From Sinorhizobium sp. RAC02 (lineage in GTDB: Bacteria > Pseudomonadota > Alphaproteobacteria > Rhizobiales > Rhizobiaceae): DNA of 64,000 bases. The stretch lies in NCBI RefSeq assembly GCF_001713395.1, contig NZ_CP016450.1, positions 1,240,001 to 1,304,000 of the forward strand, read 5' to 3'. The notes under the pieces were generated by a model, which did not search any database, was not told where the DNA came from, and was given only the letters and a program-made list of their open reading frames with translations. Position 1 is the stretch's first letter; every line of letters starts with the position of its first letter. The position numbers and the translations under genes were made by a program. Positions 8,054 through 17,145 of this stretch are shown here, piece after piece.

Positions 8054-8407
8054 ATGTTCAATTTCGATGACGCCAACAAGAAGAGCAAGGAAGCCGTGGA
8101 CACGTTCGTCAAGAGCTACGCCACCGTTGCGCAGGGCTTTCAGGCGATCGCCACCGAAACGGCTGACTATTCGAAGAAGTCCTTCGAAAACAACATTGCC
8201 CACATCGAGAAGCTCTCTGGCGTCAAAAGCGTCGAAGCCGCTGTCGAACTGCAGACGGCTTTCGTGAAGTCCGCCTATGAAGGCTTCGTCGCCGAAGCGA
8301 CCAAGCTCAGCGAAATGTACGCCGACCTCGCCAAGGGCACGTACAAGTCCTACGAAGCACCGGTCGCCAAGGCGACTGCTGCTGCCAAGGCTGCTGTCGC
8401 GGCTTAA
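8054..8407 (+). CDS. Phasin family protein
   Basis: Small amphipathic alpha-helical protein of 117 residues that would coat polyhydroxyalkanoate granules. It begins MFNFDDANKKSKEAVDTFVKSYATV and continues as a nearly proline-free helix rich in Ala, Lys and Glu, ending in an Ala/Lys tail (AKATAAAKAAVAA), typical of rhizobial phasins. The start is the ATG at 8054 with AAGGAG 8 bases before it; an in-frame ATG at 8021 lacks such a site. It is monocistronic, with its own promoter and a strong terminator at 8444. No PHA synthase or depolymerase gene is in the window, so the PHA link rests on family knowledge. Confidence 0.85.
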   Translation: MFNFDDANKKSKEAVDTFVKSYATVAQGFQAIATETADYSKKSFENNIAHIEKLSGVKSVEAAVELQTAFVKSAYEGFVAEATKLSEMYADLAKGTYKSYEAPVAKATAAAKAAVAA

Positions 8408-8443
8408 GACTTTTCAGTACTGCGTACGCGTATAGCGTTTATC

Positions 8444-8475
8444 GGCCGGCTGCGGGCAACCGCAGCCGGCCTTTT
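8444..8475 (+). terminator. Rho-independent terminator after phasin gene
   Basis: A perfect 12-bp stem, GGCCGGCTGCGG (8444-8455) with CCGCAGCCGGCC (8460-8471), closes a GCAA tetraloop and is followed by TTTT. Confidence 0.92.
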
Positions 8476-8674
8476 CGTGTTGCGGGGATTGCGCGAGGCT
8501 GGTGGAGCGGGAGCAAATTTCGCTATTTCCTTCAGACGGCCCGCGATTATGATTGCAGTGCGAAGCAGGGGTCTTACAATCGTGTGTCGAGACATTAGAT
8601 AACAGGTCCAGAAGGCAGCCACGGCTGAACGGTGCGCTCCAAGGAAGCGGCCGAAATCAAGGGAATGAACACAA

Positions 8675-9025
8675 ATGGATGTGAGACGGGCTCGAATGCA
8701 GGATGGGGAAGGCGGCAGCGACACTCCCGGTCGCAGCACCTCCGTCATTACCCGCACGAAGCCGAAGACCAAGAAGCCGAGCCTGTATCGCGTCCTGCTT
8801 CTCAATGATGATTATACTCCGATGGAGTTTGTAATCCACATTCTGGAACGTTTCTTCCAGAAGGACCGAGAAGCAGCCACGCGGGTCATGCTCCATGTGC
8901 ACAATCATGGTGTAGGCGAATGTGGCGTGTTCACCTACGAGGTTGCCGAAACCAAAGTGACACAGGTGATGGATTTCTCCCGCCAGCACCAGCATCCGCT
9001 GCAATGTGTCATGGAAAAGAAATGA
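8675..9025 (+). CDS. clpS: ATP-dependent Clp protease adaptor ClpS
   Basis: Adaptor that delivers N-degron substrates to ClpAP. The 116-residue protein has a flexible N-terminus (1-36) and the ClpS core from about 37. Visible motifs are the N-degron pocket sequence [20 protein letters not shown], the [21 protein letters not shown] segment that contacts ClpA, and the C-terminal [13 protein letters not shown] 8675 is taken as start; an ATG at 8696 is the alternative. The gene lies 9 bp before clpA in the usual clpS-clpA operon. The upstream 200 bp (8476-8674) is otherwise gene-free and presumably carries the promoter. Confidence 0.95.
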   Translation: MDVRRARMQDGEGGSDTPGRSTSVITRTKPKTKKPSLYRVLLLNDDYTPMEFVIHILERFFQKDREAATRVMLHVHNHGVGECGVFTYEVAETKVTQVMDFSRQHQHPLQCVMEKK

Positions 9026-9034
9026 GGAACGAAC

Positions 9035-11545
9035 GTGCCAACATTTTCTGCAAGCCTTGAAAAGGCGCTCCACCAGGCACTGACCTACGCGAACGAGCGT
9101 CATCACGAATATGCGACGCTCGAGCACCTCCTGCTCGCCCTCATCGACGACGCCGACGCGGCTGCCGTGATGGGCGCCTGCAATGTGAATCTCGACGTGC
9201 TGCGCAAGACCGTCACCGACTATGTCGACCATGACCTCGCCAACTTGGTGACGGGCTACGAAGAGGATTCGAAGCCCACCTCCGGCTTCCAGCGCGTTAT
9301 CCAGCGCGCGGTAATCCATGTCCAGTCGTCCGGTCGCGAGGAAGTGACCGGGGCCAACGTGCTTGTCGCGATCTTCGCCGAGCGCGAAAGCCACGCCGCC
9401 TATTTCCTGCAGGAGCAGGAAATGACGCGTTACGACGCCGTCAACTTCATCTCGCACGGCATCGGCAAGCGTCCCGGTTCCACGGAGCAACGCTCCGTGC
9501 GCGGCGCCGACGAGTCCGAAAGCGAGCCGACGAAGCAGCAGCGAAACGGCGGCGAGCCGGAAGAGGCCGCCAAGAAACAGGACGCGCTGACGGCTTATTG
9601 CGTGAACCTCAACGAGAAGGCCAAGAACGGGAAGATCGATCCGCTGATCGGCCGCCACAGCGAGGTGAACCGCACGATCCAGGTCCTCTGCCGCCGCTCG
9701 AAGAACAACCCGCTCTACGTGGGTGACCCGGGCGTGGGCAAGACCGCCATCGCCGAAGGCCTCGCCAAGCGCATCGTCGAAGGCAAGGTACCGGAAGCGC
9801 TGGCCGACGCGACGATCTTCTCGCTCGACATGGGCACGCTGCTCGCCGGCACGCGCTATCGCGGTGACTTCGAGGAACGCCTGAAGCAGGTCGTCAAGGA
9901 GCTGGAAGACTATCCGGGTGCGGTTCTCTTCATCGACGAGATCCACACCGTCATCGGCGCCGGCGCCACCTCCGGCGGCGCGATGGACGCGTCCAACCTG
10001 CTGAAGCCCGCTCTGTCCTCCGGCGCGATCCGTTGCATCGGCTCGACGACCTACAAGGAATATCGTCAGTTCTTCGAAAAGGACCGGGCACTCGTCCGCC
10101 GCTTCCAGAAGATCGACGTCAACGAGCCGACCATCGACGACACGATCGAGATCATGAAGGGCCTGAAGCCCTACTTCGAGGAATACCACAAGCTTCGGTA
10201 TTCCAACGAGGCGATCAAGTCGGCCGTCGAACTGTCGGCGCGCTACATCAACGACCGCAAGCTGCCGGACAAGGCGATCGACGTGATCGACGAGACCGGT
10301 GCGGCCCAGATGCTGCTGCCCGCCGGCAAGCGCCGCAAGCTGATCACCGAGAAGGAGATCGAAGCGACGATCGCCACGATGGCCCGCATTCCGGCAAAGA
10401 CCGTCTCGAAGGACGACGAGCAGGTGCTCGCCAACCTTGAGAAGGAACTGGGCTCGGTCGTCTACGGCCAGGATCTGGCCATCGAGGCATTGTCGTCGGC
10501 CATCAAGCTGTCCCGTGCGGGCCTGCGCGAGCCGAACAAGCCGATCGGCTGCTACCTGTTCTCCGGCCCCACCGGCGTCGGCAAGACGGAAGTCGCCAAG
10601 CAGCTTGCCAGCTCGCTCGGCGTGGAACTGCTGCGCTTCGACATGTCGGAATACATGGAACGGCACACGGTTTCGCGTCTGCTAGGTGCACCTCCCGGCT
10701 ATGTCGGCTTCGACCAGGGCGGTCTTTTGACCGACGGCGTTGACCAGCATCCGCATTGCGTGCTGCTGCTCGACGAAATCGAGAAGGCGCATCCGGACCT
10801 CTACAACATCCTGTTGCAGGTCATGGATCACGGCTCGCTGACCGACCATAACGGCAAGAAGATCGACTTCCGCAACGTCATCCTGATCATGACGACCAAT
10901 GCGGGCGCATCCGACATGGCCAAGGCCGCCATCGGCTTCGGTTCGTCGAAGCGCGAAGGCGAGGACCTGGAGGCGATCAACCGCCTGTTCACGCCGGAAT
11001 TCCGCAACCGTCTCGATGCGATCATCCCGTTCGGCTCGCTGCCGACGCCGGTCATCCATCAGGTCGTGCAGAAGTTCGTCATGCAGCTGGAAACCCAGCT
11101 TGCCGAGCGCAACGTCACCTTCGACCTCCAACAGGAAGCAATCGCCTGGCTGGCCGAGAAGGGCTACGATGAAAAGATGGGTGCCCGCCCGCTGTCGCGT
11201 GTCATCCAGGAAAACATCAAGAAGAAGCTCGCCGACGAAATCCTCTTCGGCAAGCTCAAGAAGGGCGGCGTCGTCCGCGTCTCCGTCGGCACGAAGGAAG
11301 ATGGCTCGACCGGCCTGATCCTCGACGCCGTGCCGGAAACCGCGCCGATCAAGCCGAAGGCCGAAGTCGAGGAAACCGCCGCGAAGAAGGCGAAACCCCG
11401 CAAGGCCAAGGAAACCGTCGCCGCTGAAGCGGCACCGGCCAAGGCGAAGTCATCGAAGAAGGTGACGGAAGCCAAGGCCGAACAGCCGAAGGACGAGCCG
11501 CCGCGCAAGTCCAGCGCCGTTCCGAAGGTGCCGCGCAAGAAGTAA
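9035..11545 (+). CDS. clpA: ATP-dependent Clp protease ATP-binding subunit ClpA
   Basis: AAA+ unfoldase of the ClpAP protease. The protein has 836 residues: N-domain (about 1-145) that binds ClpS, a charged linker, AAA module 1 with Walker A GDPGVGKT at 230-237 and Walker B LFIDEIH, AAA module 2 with [10 protein letters not shown] at about 510-519 and [12 protein letters not shown], then a D2-small domain. Residues after about 766 form a Lys/Ala/Pro-rich tail ([11 protein letters not shown] and similar) absent from E. coli ClpA; this explains the extra length and is common in rhizobia. Translation starts at GTG 9035, nine bases after the clpS stop. A strong terminator follows. Confidence 0.97.
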   Translation: MPTFSASLEKALHQALTYANERHHEYATLEHLLLALIDDADAAAVMGACNVNLDVLRKTVTDYVDHDLANLVTGYEEDSKPTSGFQRVIQRAVIHVQSSGREEVTGANVLVAIFAERESHAAYFLQEQEMTRYDAVNFISHGIGKRPGSTEQRSVRGADESESEPTKQQRNGGEPEEAAKKQDALTAYCVNLNEKAKNGKIDPLIGRHSEVNRTIQVLCRRSKNNPLYVGDPGVGKTAIAEGLAKRIVEGKVPEALADATIFSLDMGTLLAGTRYRGDFEERLKQVVKELEDYPGAVLFIDEIHTVIGAGATSGGAMDASNLLKPALSSGAIRCIGSTTYKEYRQFFEKDRALVRRFQKIDVNEPTIDDTIEIMKGLKPYFEEYHKLRYSNEAIKSAVELSARYINDRKLPDKAIDVIDETGAAQMLLPAGKRRKLITEKEIEATIATMARIPAKTVSKDDEQVLANLEKELGSVVYGQDLAIEALSSAIKLSRAGLREPNKPIGCYLFSGPTGVGKTEVAKQLASSLGVELLRFDMSEYMERHTVSRLLGAPPGYVGFDQGGLLTDGVDQHPHCVLLLDEIEKAHPDLYNILLQVMDHGSLTDHNGKKIDFRNVILIMTTNAGASDMAKAAIGFGSSKREGEDLEAINRLFTPEFRNRLDAIIPFGSLPTPVIHQVVQKFVMQLETQLAERNVTFDLQQEAIAWLAEKGYDEKMGARPLSRVIQENIKKKLADEILFGKLKKGGVVRVSVGTKEDGSTGLILDAVPETAPIKPKAEVEETAAKKAKPRKAKETVAAEAAPAKAKSSKKVTEAKAEQPKDEPPRKSSAVPKVPRKK

Positions 11546-11566
11546 CGACTTTACAAAGTCATACCG

Positions 11567-11599
11567 GCCGGGCAGGTAACTGCCCGGCTTTCTTTTTTT
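11567..11599 (+). terminator. Rho-independent terminator after clpA
   Basis: A 9-bp stem, GCCGGGCAG (11567-11575) with CTGCCCGGC (11580-11588), closes a GTAA tetraloop and is followed by TTTCTTTTTTT. Confidence 0.93.
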
Positions 11600-11628
11600 G
11601 AAGACCCGAGACCCGCCCGAGAGAGTGG

Positions 11629-12369
11629 ATGACTGCCGAGACCGCGCCAGAACCTCAATCCCAGATGCACTGGATCCTCCTTGGCATGCGCGGCATTTTC
11701 AGCCTGCCTGCGATCATCCTGATGCTGTCCTTCGTCGGCTTCGCGGCCTTCACGGCGGAGGCGAAAATTCCGGTCGAGCAGGTGATGTTCATGACCGGCA
11801 TGGTCTGGGCGCTGCCGGCAAAGGTGATCCTCGTCGGCTCCATGCTGTCTGGCGCCCACATTGCGGCCGCCTTCATTGCCGTGACGCTGTCCTCCGTGCG
11901 CATGATGCCGATGGTGGCGGCGCTGATCCCGGAGATTCGCGACCGCCGCACGCCCACCTGGCTCTTGCTGATCATCTCGCATTTCGTGGCGATCACCGCC
12001 TGGGTCTTCGCCATGGAGCATGTGCGCACCGTGCCACGGGAAGGCCGCGTCGCCTTCTTCGCCGGCTTCGGCATCACGCTGACGCTCGCCAACATTATTC
12101 TCGTCGGTCTGGTCTACGGCGCGGTATCGGAATTCCCGCCCATCGTTTCGGGCTGCCTGTTCTTCCTGACGCCGGTCTATTTCCTCACCTCGATCTGGAT
12201 TTCCGCCCGCCATCGCGTGATCTACTGGGCGCTCGGCATCGGCCTTGCGCTCGGTTACGTCTTTGCGGTGATCGCGCCGGAATACGACATCCTGCTTGCC
12301 GGCGTCATCGGCGGAACGGTCGCCTGGTGGGGGGAACGGCTGTTGCGCCAGAGGGAGGCCAGCCGATGA
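11629..12369 (+). CDS. azlC: AzlC family branched-chain amino acid exporter, large subunit
   Basis: Inner-membrane protein of 246 residues with about seven hydrophobic segments, first at about 16-40. The pattern MRGIFSLPAIILMLSFVGFAAF and later SSVRMMPMVAALIPE matches AzlC/YgaZ, which forms a two-component exporter of branched-chain amino acids with AzlD/YgaH. The ATG at 11629 follows GAGAG. The stop overlaps the azlD start by four bases (ATGA), indicating translational coupling. The substrate is inferred from the family. It is separated from clpA by a terminator, so it is an independent unit. Confidence 0.85.
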   Translation: MTAETAPEPQSQMHWILLGMRGIFSLPAIILMLSFVGFAAFTAEAKIPVEQVMFMTGMVWALPAKVILVGSMLSGAHIAAAFIAVTLSSVRMMPMVAALIPEIRDRRTPTWLLLIISHFVAITAWVFAMEHVRTVPREGRVAFFAGFGITLTLANIILVGLVYGAVSEFPPIVSGCLFFLTPVYFLTSIWISARHRVIYWALGIGLALGYVFAVIAPEYDILLAGVIGGTVAWWGERLLRQREASR

Positions 12370-12710
12370 GCTTCGACGGCCTCTGGCCCTATATCTACAT
12401 CGCCATCGCCGGCTGGCTTGCGACGGATCTGTGGCGCTGGGCGGGCGTTCTTGCCGGCAACCGCCTCGATGAAAAATCGGAAGTGCTGAACTGGGTGAGG
12501 GCAGTGGCGACCGCGCTCGTAGCCGCCGTCATCGCCAAGCTGATCTTCTTCCCGACGGGAACGCTCGAAACCTCGCCGCTCTGGTTGCGGCTCGGCGCGG
12601 TGGTTTTCGGCGCGGTCTGCTTCTTTTTCGGCGGGCGCTTCCGGCAGATCCTGGGAATTGCCGCGGCCATTGCCTTCCTGGCCGCGGGTCTTGCCATCAC
12701 CGGCGCCTGA
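12366..12710 (+). CDS. azlD: AzlD family branched-chain amino acid exporter, small subunit
   Basis: A 114-residue membrane protein with about four hydrophobic segments, the expected size of AzlD/YgaH. It begins MSFDGLWPYIYIAIAGWLATDLWRW and ends in an Ala-rich transmembrane helix. The start codon overlaps the azlC stop (ATGA), so both subunits are made together. Its stop codon abuts the stop codon of the next gene on the opposite strand with no base between them (TGA then TCA). The assignment depends mainly on size, topology and linkage to azlC, since AzlD sequences diverge strongly. Confidence 0.8.
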   Translation: MSFDGLWPYIYIAIAGWLATDLWRWAGVLAGNRLDEKSEVLNWVRAVATALVAAVIAKLIFFPTGTLETSPLWLRLGAVVFGAVCFFFGGRFRQILGIAAAIAFLAAGLAITGA

Positions 12711-13163
12711 TCAGAGCGGCGCGAGGCCGAGGCTCTGGCGCAGGTCGAAGCCGTTTTGGACGGGATAGCGCACGTTGCCGATCTTCCAGTTTCCGCCGTT
12801 TTTCACGAAGTGAATCTCGACCGTTTTCGTAGCGCCGAAATTCGTCATCTCGGCACGCACCACGGCACCTGTATCGTTTTCCGAAACAAGTGTGACGACG
12901 GCGGAAACCTTGTCGAAGTCCTGTGCGTCGATGAAGAAATCGAAGCCCGGATGGTTCTCGCCGGACAGTTGCTCGGCAACATCGGCAACATAGGGCACGT
13001 CCTTCGGGCCGTTGCCGTCATTGTCGTAGCCGGCATAGATTTTTTCGACGATCGCTTCCGGCCGCTCCGCGGCAAAGGCGGGGAAGGCAGGCAGTGCTGC
13101 AAGAAGAGCCGCACTTGCGAGCCCGAGCAGGACCGTGCGGCGGGTGAGGAGAGGCGTGCTCAT
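12711..13163 (-). CDS. Secreted protein of unknown function, Tat-type signal
   Basis: A 150-residue protein with an N-terminal signal: LTRRTVLLGLASAALLAALPAF with a twin-arginine-like T-R-R-T-V-L motif at about 7-12 and likely cleavage near Ala31. The mature part begins ERPEAIVEKIYAGYDNDGNGPKDVPYVADVAEQL and ends with GGNWKIGNVRYPVQNGFDLRQSLG. The pattern (helix, then a beta-sheet ending in GxWKI) recalls DUF3828/NTF2-like periplasmic proteins, but this is only a resemblance. Its start overlaps the stop of the upstream HIT gene by four bases, so they are co-expressed. Function unknown. Confidence 0.72.
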   Translation of the reverse strand: MSTPLLTRRTVLLGLASAALLAALPAFPAFAAERPEAIVEKIYAGYDNDGNGPKDVPYVADVAEQLSGENHPGFDFFIDAQDFDKVSAVVTLVSENDTGAVVRAEMTNFGATKTVEIHFVKNGGNWKIGNVRYPVQNGFDLRQSLGLAPL

Positions 13164-13582
13164 TCCGCCAGCGCCTGTCTCAGCTTTTCCGCATTTGCCG
13201 CCAGCACAGCCTGATCTTCCATCGTGCCCGAATGCGGCTTCAGAGGAAGGCCCTCGATGCGCGGGATGACGTGGAAGTGCAGGTGATAGACGGTCTGGCC
13301 GGCGGCCGGTTCGTTGAACTGGATGACCGTGACGCCATCGGCCTCGAATGCCTCCTTCACCGCAACCGCCACCTTCTGCACGACCGGCATCAGGTGCGAC
13401 AGCGTTTCCGGGTCGGCATCGAGGATGTTGCGCGACGGCGCCTTGGGGATGACGAGCGTATGGCCGTTTGCCTGCGGCATCACATCCATGAAGGCGATGG
13501 CGTGGTCGTCCTCGTAGACGCGGTGCGCGGGGATTTCGCCGCGCAGGATCTTTGCGAAGATGTTGTTCGTATCGTAGCTCAT
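13160..13582 (-). CDS. HIT family protein (histidine-triad nucleotide hydrolase)
   Basis: Cytosolic HIT-superfamily protein of 140 residues, Hint-like: begins TNNIFAKILRGEIPAHRVYEDDHAIAFMD and carries the triad His100-x-His102-x-His104 in VYHLHFHVIPR. Such proteins hydrolyse AMP-linked substrates such as adenosine phosphoramidates. The start is the ATG at 13582 with GGGAGA upstream on the minus strand. It follows the DUF482 gene by 19 bp and overlaps the downstream secreted-protein gene by four bases (ATGA), placing it in a minus-strand group from RidA to the secreted protein. Confidence 0.93.
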   Translation of the reverse strand: MSYDTNNIFAKILRGEIPAHRVYEDDHAIAFMDVMPQANGHTLVIPKAPSRNILDADPETLSHLMPVVQKVAVAVKEAFEADGVTVIQFNEPAAGQTVYHLHFHVIPRIEGLPLKPHSGTMEDQAVLAANAEKLRQALAE

Positions 13583-13601
13583 GCTCGTCTCCCGATAATG
13601 C

Positions 13602-14792
13602 TCAGTCCGTGTCGTTTGGTTCGCCGCGGCGGAAGGGGCCATGTTCGGCAAGGTATTCGCCCGTCGCCTCGACATCGCGGCGTTCGCGCTCAAGATAATC
13701 CGCGACGGCATGCCGGAGGCCCGCATGGGTGATGTAGTGGGCCGAATGGACGGTGGCCGGCAGGTAGCCGCGCGCCAGCTTGTGTTCACCCTGCGCACCA
13801 GCCTCGACGCGCACCAGCCCCTTGGCGATGGCGAAATCGATGGCCTGATGGTAGCAGACCTCGAAATGCAGGAAGGGGTGATCCTCGATGCAGCCCCAGT
13901 GCCGGCCGTAGAGTGTGTCGCCGCCGATGAAATTGATCGCGCCGGCAATGTAGCGGCCATTGCGCTTGGCCATGATGAGCAGGATGTCATCGGCCATGCG
14001 CTCGCCGATCAGGCGATAGAATTCTCGGTTGAGATAGGGCCGTCCCCATTTGCGGCTGCCGGTATCCATATAGAAGGTGAAGAACTGGTCCCAGATCTGT
14101 TCAGTCAGATCCTTGCCCGTCAGCCAATCGATGGAAATACCGTGTTCCAGTGCCGCGCGACGCTCCTTCTTCAGGGCCTTGCGCTTGCGCGAGGCAAGCG
14201 TTTCAAGAAAATCGTCGTGCGAGCCATAGCCGGCATTGATGAAGTGGAATTGCTGGTCGGTGCGGTGCAGGTAGCCGGAAGCCTCGAAGACCGGCATCTC
14301 TTCCTCTGGCACGAAGGTCACATGCGCGGATGAGGCACCGTGGCGCCTGCACAGTTCCTTCAAGCCTTCGGCAAGGGCCGCCTGCGTTGCGACGACCGGT
14401 TGGTCGACGCGGTGCAGCAGGCGCGGGCCAGTCGCCGGCGTGAAGGGGATCGCGGCTTGCAGCTTGGGATAATAACTCCCGCCGGCGCGCTCGAAGGCGT
14501 CGGCCCAGCCGTGGTCGAAGACATATTCGCCCTGGCTGTGGTTCTTGAGATAGACGGGCAGGGCGCCAAGAACAGCGCCGTCGTCACCCTCCAGAACAAG
14601 ATGCTGGCCGAGCCAGCCGGTTTCGGCAATGGCACAGCCCGATTCTTCGAGCGAGGACAGGAAAGCGTGACTGACGAAGGGATTGTAGGGCGTCGTCGCA
14701 TCGTCCCTGGAGGCGCCGGCAAGGCGCCCCCAGTCTTTCGCCGGAATGTCGGCGAAGCTCGTTTCGACGCGGATGCGCACCGACCCGACCAT
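13602..14792 (-). CDS. DUF482 / GNAT-like (peptidogalycan biosynthesis) protein
   Basis: Protein of 396 residues of the DUF482 family, related to GNAT and FemAB-type acyltransferases. Characteristic stretches are YNPFVSHAFLSSLEESGC near the N-terminus, GEYVFDHGWADAFERAGGSYYPK, then YGRHWGCIEDHPFLHFEVCYYQ-like sequence and VEAGAQGEHKLARGYLP near the C-terminus. The ATG at 14792 is used; an in-frame TTG at 14798 is possible but would overlap the upstream gene. The enzymatic reaction is not established, and the database label 'peptidogalycan biosynthesis' is weakly supported. It lies two bases after the glycerophosphodiesterase gene, in the same operon. Confidence 0.8.
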   Translation of the reverse strand: MVGSVRIRVETSFADIPAKDWGRLAGASRDDATTPYNPFVSHAFLSSLEESGCAIAETGWLGQHLVLEGDDGAVLGALPVYLKNHSQGEYVFDHGWADAFERAGGSYYPKLQAAIPFTPATGPRLLHRVDQPVVATQAALAEGLKELCRRHGASSAHVTFVPEEEMPVFEASGYLHRTDQQFHFINAGYGSHDDFLETLASRKRKALKKERRAALEHGISIDWLTGKDLTEQIWDQFFTFYMDTGSRKWGRPYLNREFYRLIGERMADDILLIMAKRNGRYIAGAINFIGGDTLYGRHWGCIEDHPFLHFEVCYHQAIDFAIAKGLVRVEAGAQGEHKLARGYLPATVHSAHYITHAGLRHAVADYLERERRDVEATGEYLAEHGPFRRGEPNDTD

Positions 14793-14794
14793 GC

Positions 14795-15520
14795 TCAAGC
14801 CGTCAAGGCCTCGCGCGGATCAAACCCTTCGAAGGTCATCTGGTCCGCGTTGAGTGCCGTGATCGTGCGCGCTTCGTCGTCGCGCACCGTCCAGGTGATG
14901 ATCTGCTTGCCGAGATCGCGCTGCCGGCTGATGAAATCGTTCGGCAGGTGGCCATAATAATAGGAGATGAAATCGAGCCCGAGCTGCATGGCCGCTTCAT
15001 GCACCGCAAAATTCTCCGGTCGTGCGCCTTCCGCCGTGAGCCCGACGGGGCGTGTCGTGCCGATTTCCTTCAGGTCTTTCAGCAGCCACTGGTCGAAGCT
15101 CATCAGTGCGACCGGGCCCTCATAGTCCTCGATGGCATCGAGTACCGCCATGGCGAAACCCTCGTCATCGCCCTTGCGACCCTTCAGTTCCAGAACGAGC
15201 GGCACCCGGCCCTTCACGAGGTGCAGAAGCTGTCTCAGCGTCGGTACGCGGTCGGCCGTGCCGCCGATCGGCAGCAGGCCGAGTTCGCCGGCCGTGCGGG
15301 CACGAACGTCACCCTCGATGCCGCAGAGGCGCTTTAGGTCGTCGTCATGGAAGACGACGGGAATGGCATCGGCGGCATATTGTAGGTCGCATTCGATGGC
15401 GAAGCCGGCGTCGGCGGCGCGCGCGAAGGCCGACAGTGTGTTTTCCCAGACGGTCCGGTTGAGGTCGTGATAGCCGCGGTGGGCAATCGGCCTCTCGGTC
15501 AGCCAGCTGAATTTCTGCAT
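14795..15520 (-). CDS. Glycerophosphodiester phosphodiesterase
   Basis: Cytosolic enzyme of the GDPD family; hydrolyses glycerophosphodiesters to glycerol-3-phosphate and an alcohol. The 241-residue protein has the catalytic and metal-binding set: HRG at 14-16, ENTLSAF at 26-32, ECDLQ at 43-47 and His58 (VVFHDDDL). The short length and lack of a signal peptide suggest a UgpQ-like cytosolic form. The start ATG at 15520 shares one base with the stop of the RidA gene, and its stop lies two bases before the DUF482 start. Combined with pcs and cdsA elsewhere in the window it could recycle phospholipid head-group products, which is inference. Confidence 0.9.
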   Translation of the reverse strand: MQKFSWLTERPIAHRGYHDLNRTVWENTLSAFARAADAGFAIECDLQYAADAIPVVFHDDDLKRLCGIEGDVRARTAGELGLLPIGGTADRVPTLRQLLHLVKGRVPLVLELKGRKGDDEGFAMAVLDAIEDYEGPVALMSFDQWLLKDLKEIGTTRPVGLTAEGARPENFAVHEAAMQLGLDFISYYYGHLPNDFISRQRDLGKQIITWTVRDDEARTITALNADQMTFEGFDPREALTA

Positions 15521-15984
15521 CAGGCAATTTCCATGATGGCGTCGATTTCGACGGCGGCATTGAGCGGCAGCGCCGCCATGCCGACGGCAGCGCGGGCGTG
15601 TTTGCCGGCGTCGCCCAGCGCGCCGACGAGGAAGTTGGACGCACCGTTCAGCACCAGATGCTGTTCGACGAAGTCCGGCGTCGAGGCGACGAAACCATTG
15701 ATCTTGATGATGCGCTTGATGCGCGACAGGTCGCCGAGCGCGGCCTTGGCCTGGGCAAGGAGACCCAGCGCGCAGAGTTCGGCCGCCTTCTGGGCGCCGG
15801 CGACATCGACATCCTTGCCGACATGACCGGTCACGGCGAGCTTGCCGTCGAGCATCGGCAACTGGCCGGAAATGTGGAGCACGTTGCCGCTGATGACGAA
15901 GGGCACATAGTTGGCTGCCGGGGCGGCCGCAACGGGAATATCGTAGCCCAGTTCCTTGACGCGTTTCTCGATTTCAGCGGACAT
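15520..15984 (-). CDS. RidA family protein (YjgF/YER057c/UK114)
   Basis: A 154-residue member of the RidA superfamily, whose archetype hydrolyses reactive enamine/imine intermediates from PLP enzymes. Visible motifs include VPFVISGNVLHISGQLPM, IKRIIKINGFVAS and the C-terminal GKHARAAVGMAALPLNAAVEIDAI, which carries the conserved Arg in HARAAVG. The length (about 154) fits the YjgH/At3g-type subgroup rather than canonical RidA (about 128), so deaminase activity is not certain. The start ATG at 15984 is the first gene of the minus-strand group; its promoter lies in the 146-bp gap shared with eipB. Confidence 0.88.
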   Translation of the reverse strand: MSAEIEKRVKELGYDIPVAAAPAANYVPFVISGNVLHISGQLPMLDGKLAVTGHVGKDVDVAGAQKAAELCALGLLAQAKAALGDLSRIKRIIKINGFVASTPDFVEQHLVLNGASNFLVGALGDAGKHARAAVGMAALPLNAAVEIDAIMEIA

Positions 15985-16130
15985 TCCGGTCTCCGTTGTT
16001 GGCCTGTTTGGGATATCGCTGCGGCCTGCCGTCGCGATATCGAAATGAATGGGGCGCTGCGCGCATATTGCCTCGCTTTTGCCGGAAGAGTTCTTATAAC
16101 ATCGCGACCGACTTCAACAGGAGGAAACGG

Positions 16131-16958
16131 ATGTTTCGTTCAGCCTTTGTCACGGTCGCCATGGCCGGGGCATGCTTCGCCGGCAGCGGCATCACGAGCG
16201 CCTTTGCCACACCGGCGACGGGGCTTGCGCCGCACCGTGCCGTTTACGACCTCCAGCTCAAGGATGCGACCGAGCGCTCGGGCATCGCCGGCATGTATGG
16301 CCGCATGGTCTATGAATTCAACGGCAGCCCCTGCGACGGCTATACGGTGAGCTTCCGTTTCGTCACCCAGGTGAATACGGGCGAGGAAACGCGGCTCACC
16401 GACCAGCAGACGACGACCTACGAGGACCTGAAGAGCGGCAGCTTCCGCTTCCTCACCCGGTCGTTCACCGACGAAAAGCTCGACAAGGAAGTGCGCGGCT
16501 CCGCCCGCGAGGACAAGAATGGCGTCAGCGTCGACCTGACCGCGCCGGACACACGGCAGGTGGAACTCGCCGCCAGCCGCTTCCCGACCGAACACATGCT
16601 GGATGTCATCGATAGCGCCAAGAAGGGCAAACGCTTCTTCGAATCGCGCCTTTTCGACGGCTCGGATGCCGGCGACAAGACGCTGATGACCACGACGGTC
16701 GTCGGCAAGAAGGACACGCCCAAGGCCGGCGATCCGGATGCCGACAAGGCGGGCACCTTCTCGAAGCAGGCCTTCTGGCCGGTCTCGATCGCCTATTATA
16801 ACGACACGAGCGAAGGCGATGCGCTGCCGGTCTACCGCATGTCCTTCAAGCTTTACGAGAACGGCATCACCCGTGACCTGACCATGGATTACGGCGAGTT
16901 CGTGCTGACCGGCAAGCTTGCCAAGCTCGAGATGTTCAAGCAGCAGGAGTGCAAGTAA
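16131..16958 (+). CDS. eipB: Cell envelope integrity protein EipB family (DUF1849)
   Basis: Periplasmic protein of 275 residues with a signal peptide cleaved near Ala26 (SAFA before TPATG). It matches the EipB/DUF1849 family described in Brucella, a beta-spiral protein needed for envelope integrity: APHRAVYDLQL, MVYEFNGSPCDGYTVSFRF, and the C-terminal EFVLTGKLAKLEMFKQQECK. The family's disulfide pair is present as Cys68 and Cys274. AGGAGG lies just before ATG 16131. It is divergent from RidA and upstream of rpsB. The exact molecular role (binding of lipid or peptide) is unknown. Confidence 0.87.
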   Translation: MFRSAFVTVAMAGACFAGSGITSAFATPATGLAPHRAVYDLQLKDATERSGIAGMYGRMVYEFNGSPCDGYTVSFRFVTQVNTGEETRLTDQQTTTYEDLKSGSFRFLTRSFTDEKLDKEVRGSAREDKNGVSVDLTAPDTRQVELAASRFPTEHMLDVIDSAKKGKRFFESRLFDGSDAGDKTLMTTTVVGKKDTPKAGDPDADKAGTFSKQAFWPVSIAYYNDTSEGDALPVYRMSFKLYENGITRDLTMDYGEFVLTGKLAKLEMFKQQECK

Positions 16959-17145
16959 GCACCCTCTCGACCGTCTTTTTTGCTCGCTGCCCTTGATCTT
17001 CCGGGAAACTGGGGGTAAGGGGCAGCCATTCCACACGTAAGGCATGGGATCGTCCGGGAGAAATCCGGACCGTTCCGCCCGGTGGCATTCCTTGACGGGA
17101 TGCTGTTCGCCTTGCGGAGGTTCAACCGGAAAAGGATAACAAGGC

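Noticed and set aside
8657..10666. 669-codon minus-strand open frame opposite clpS-clpA
   Set aside because: Antisense shadow of high-GC codon use; no family motif and clpA is certain.
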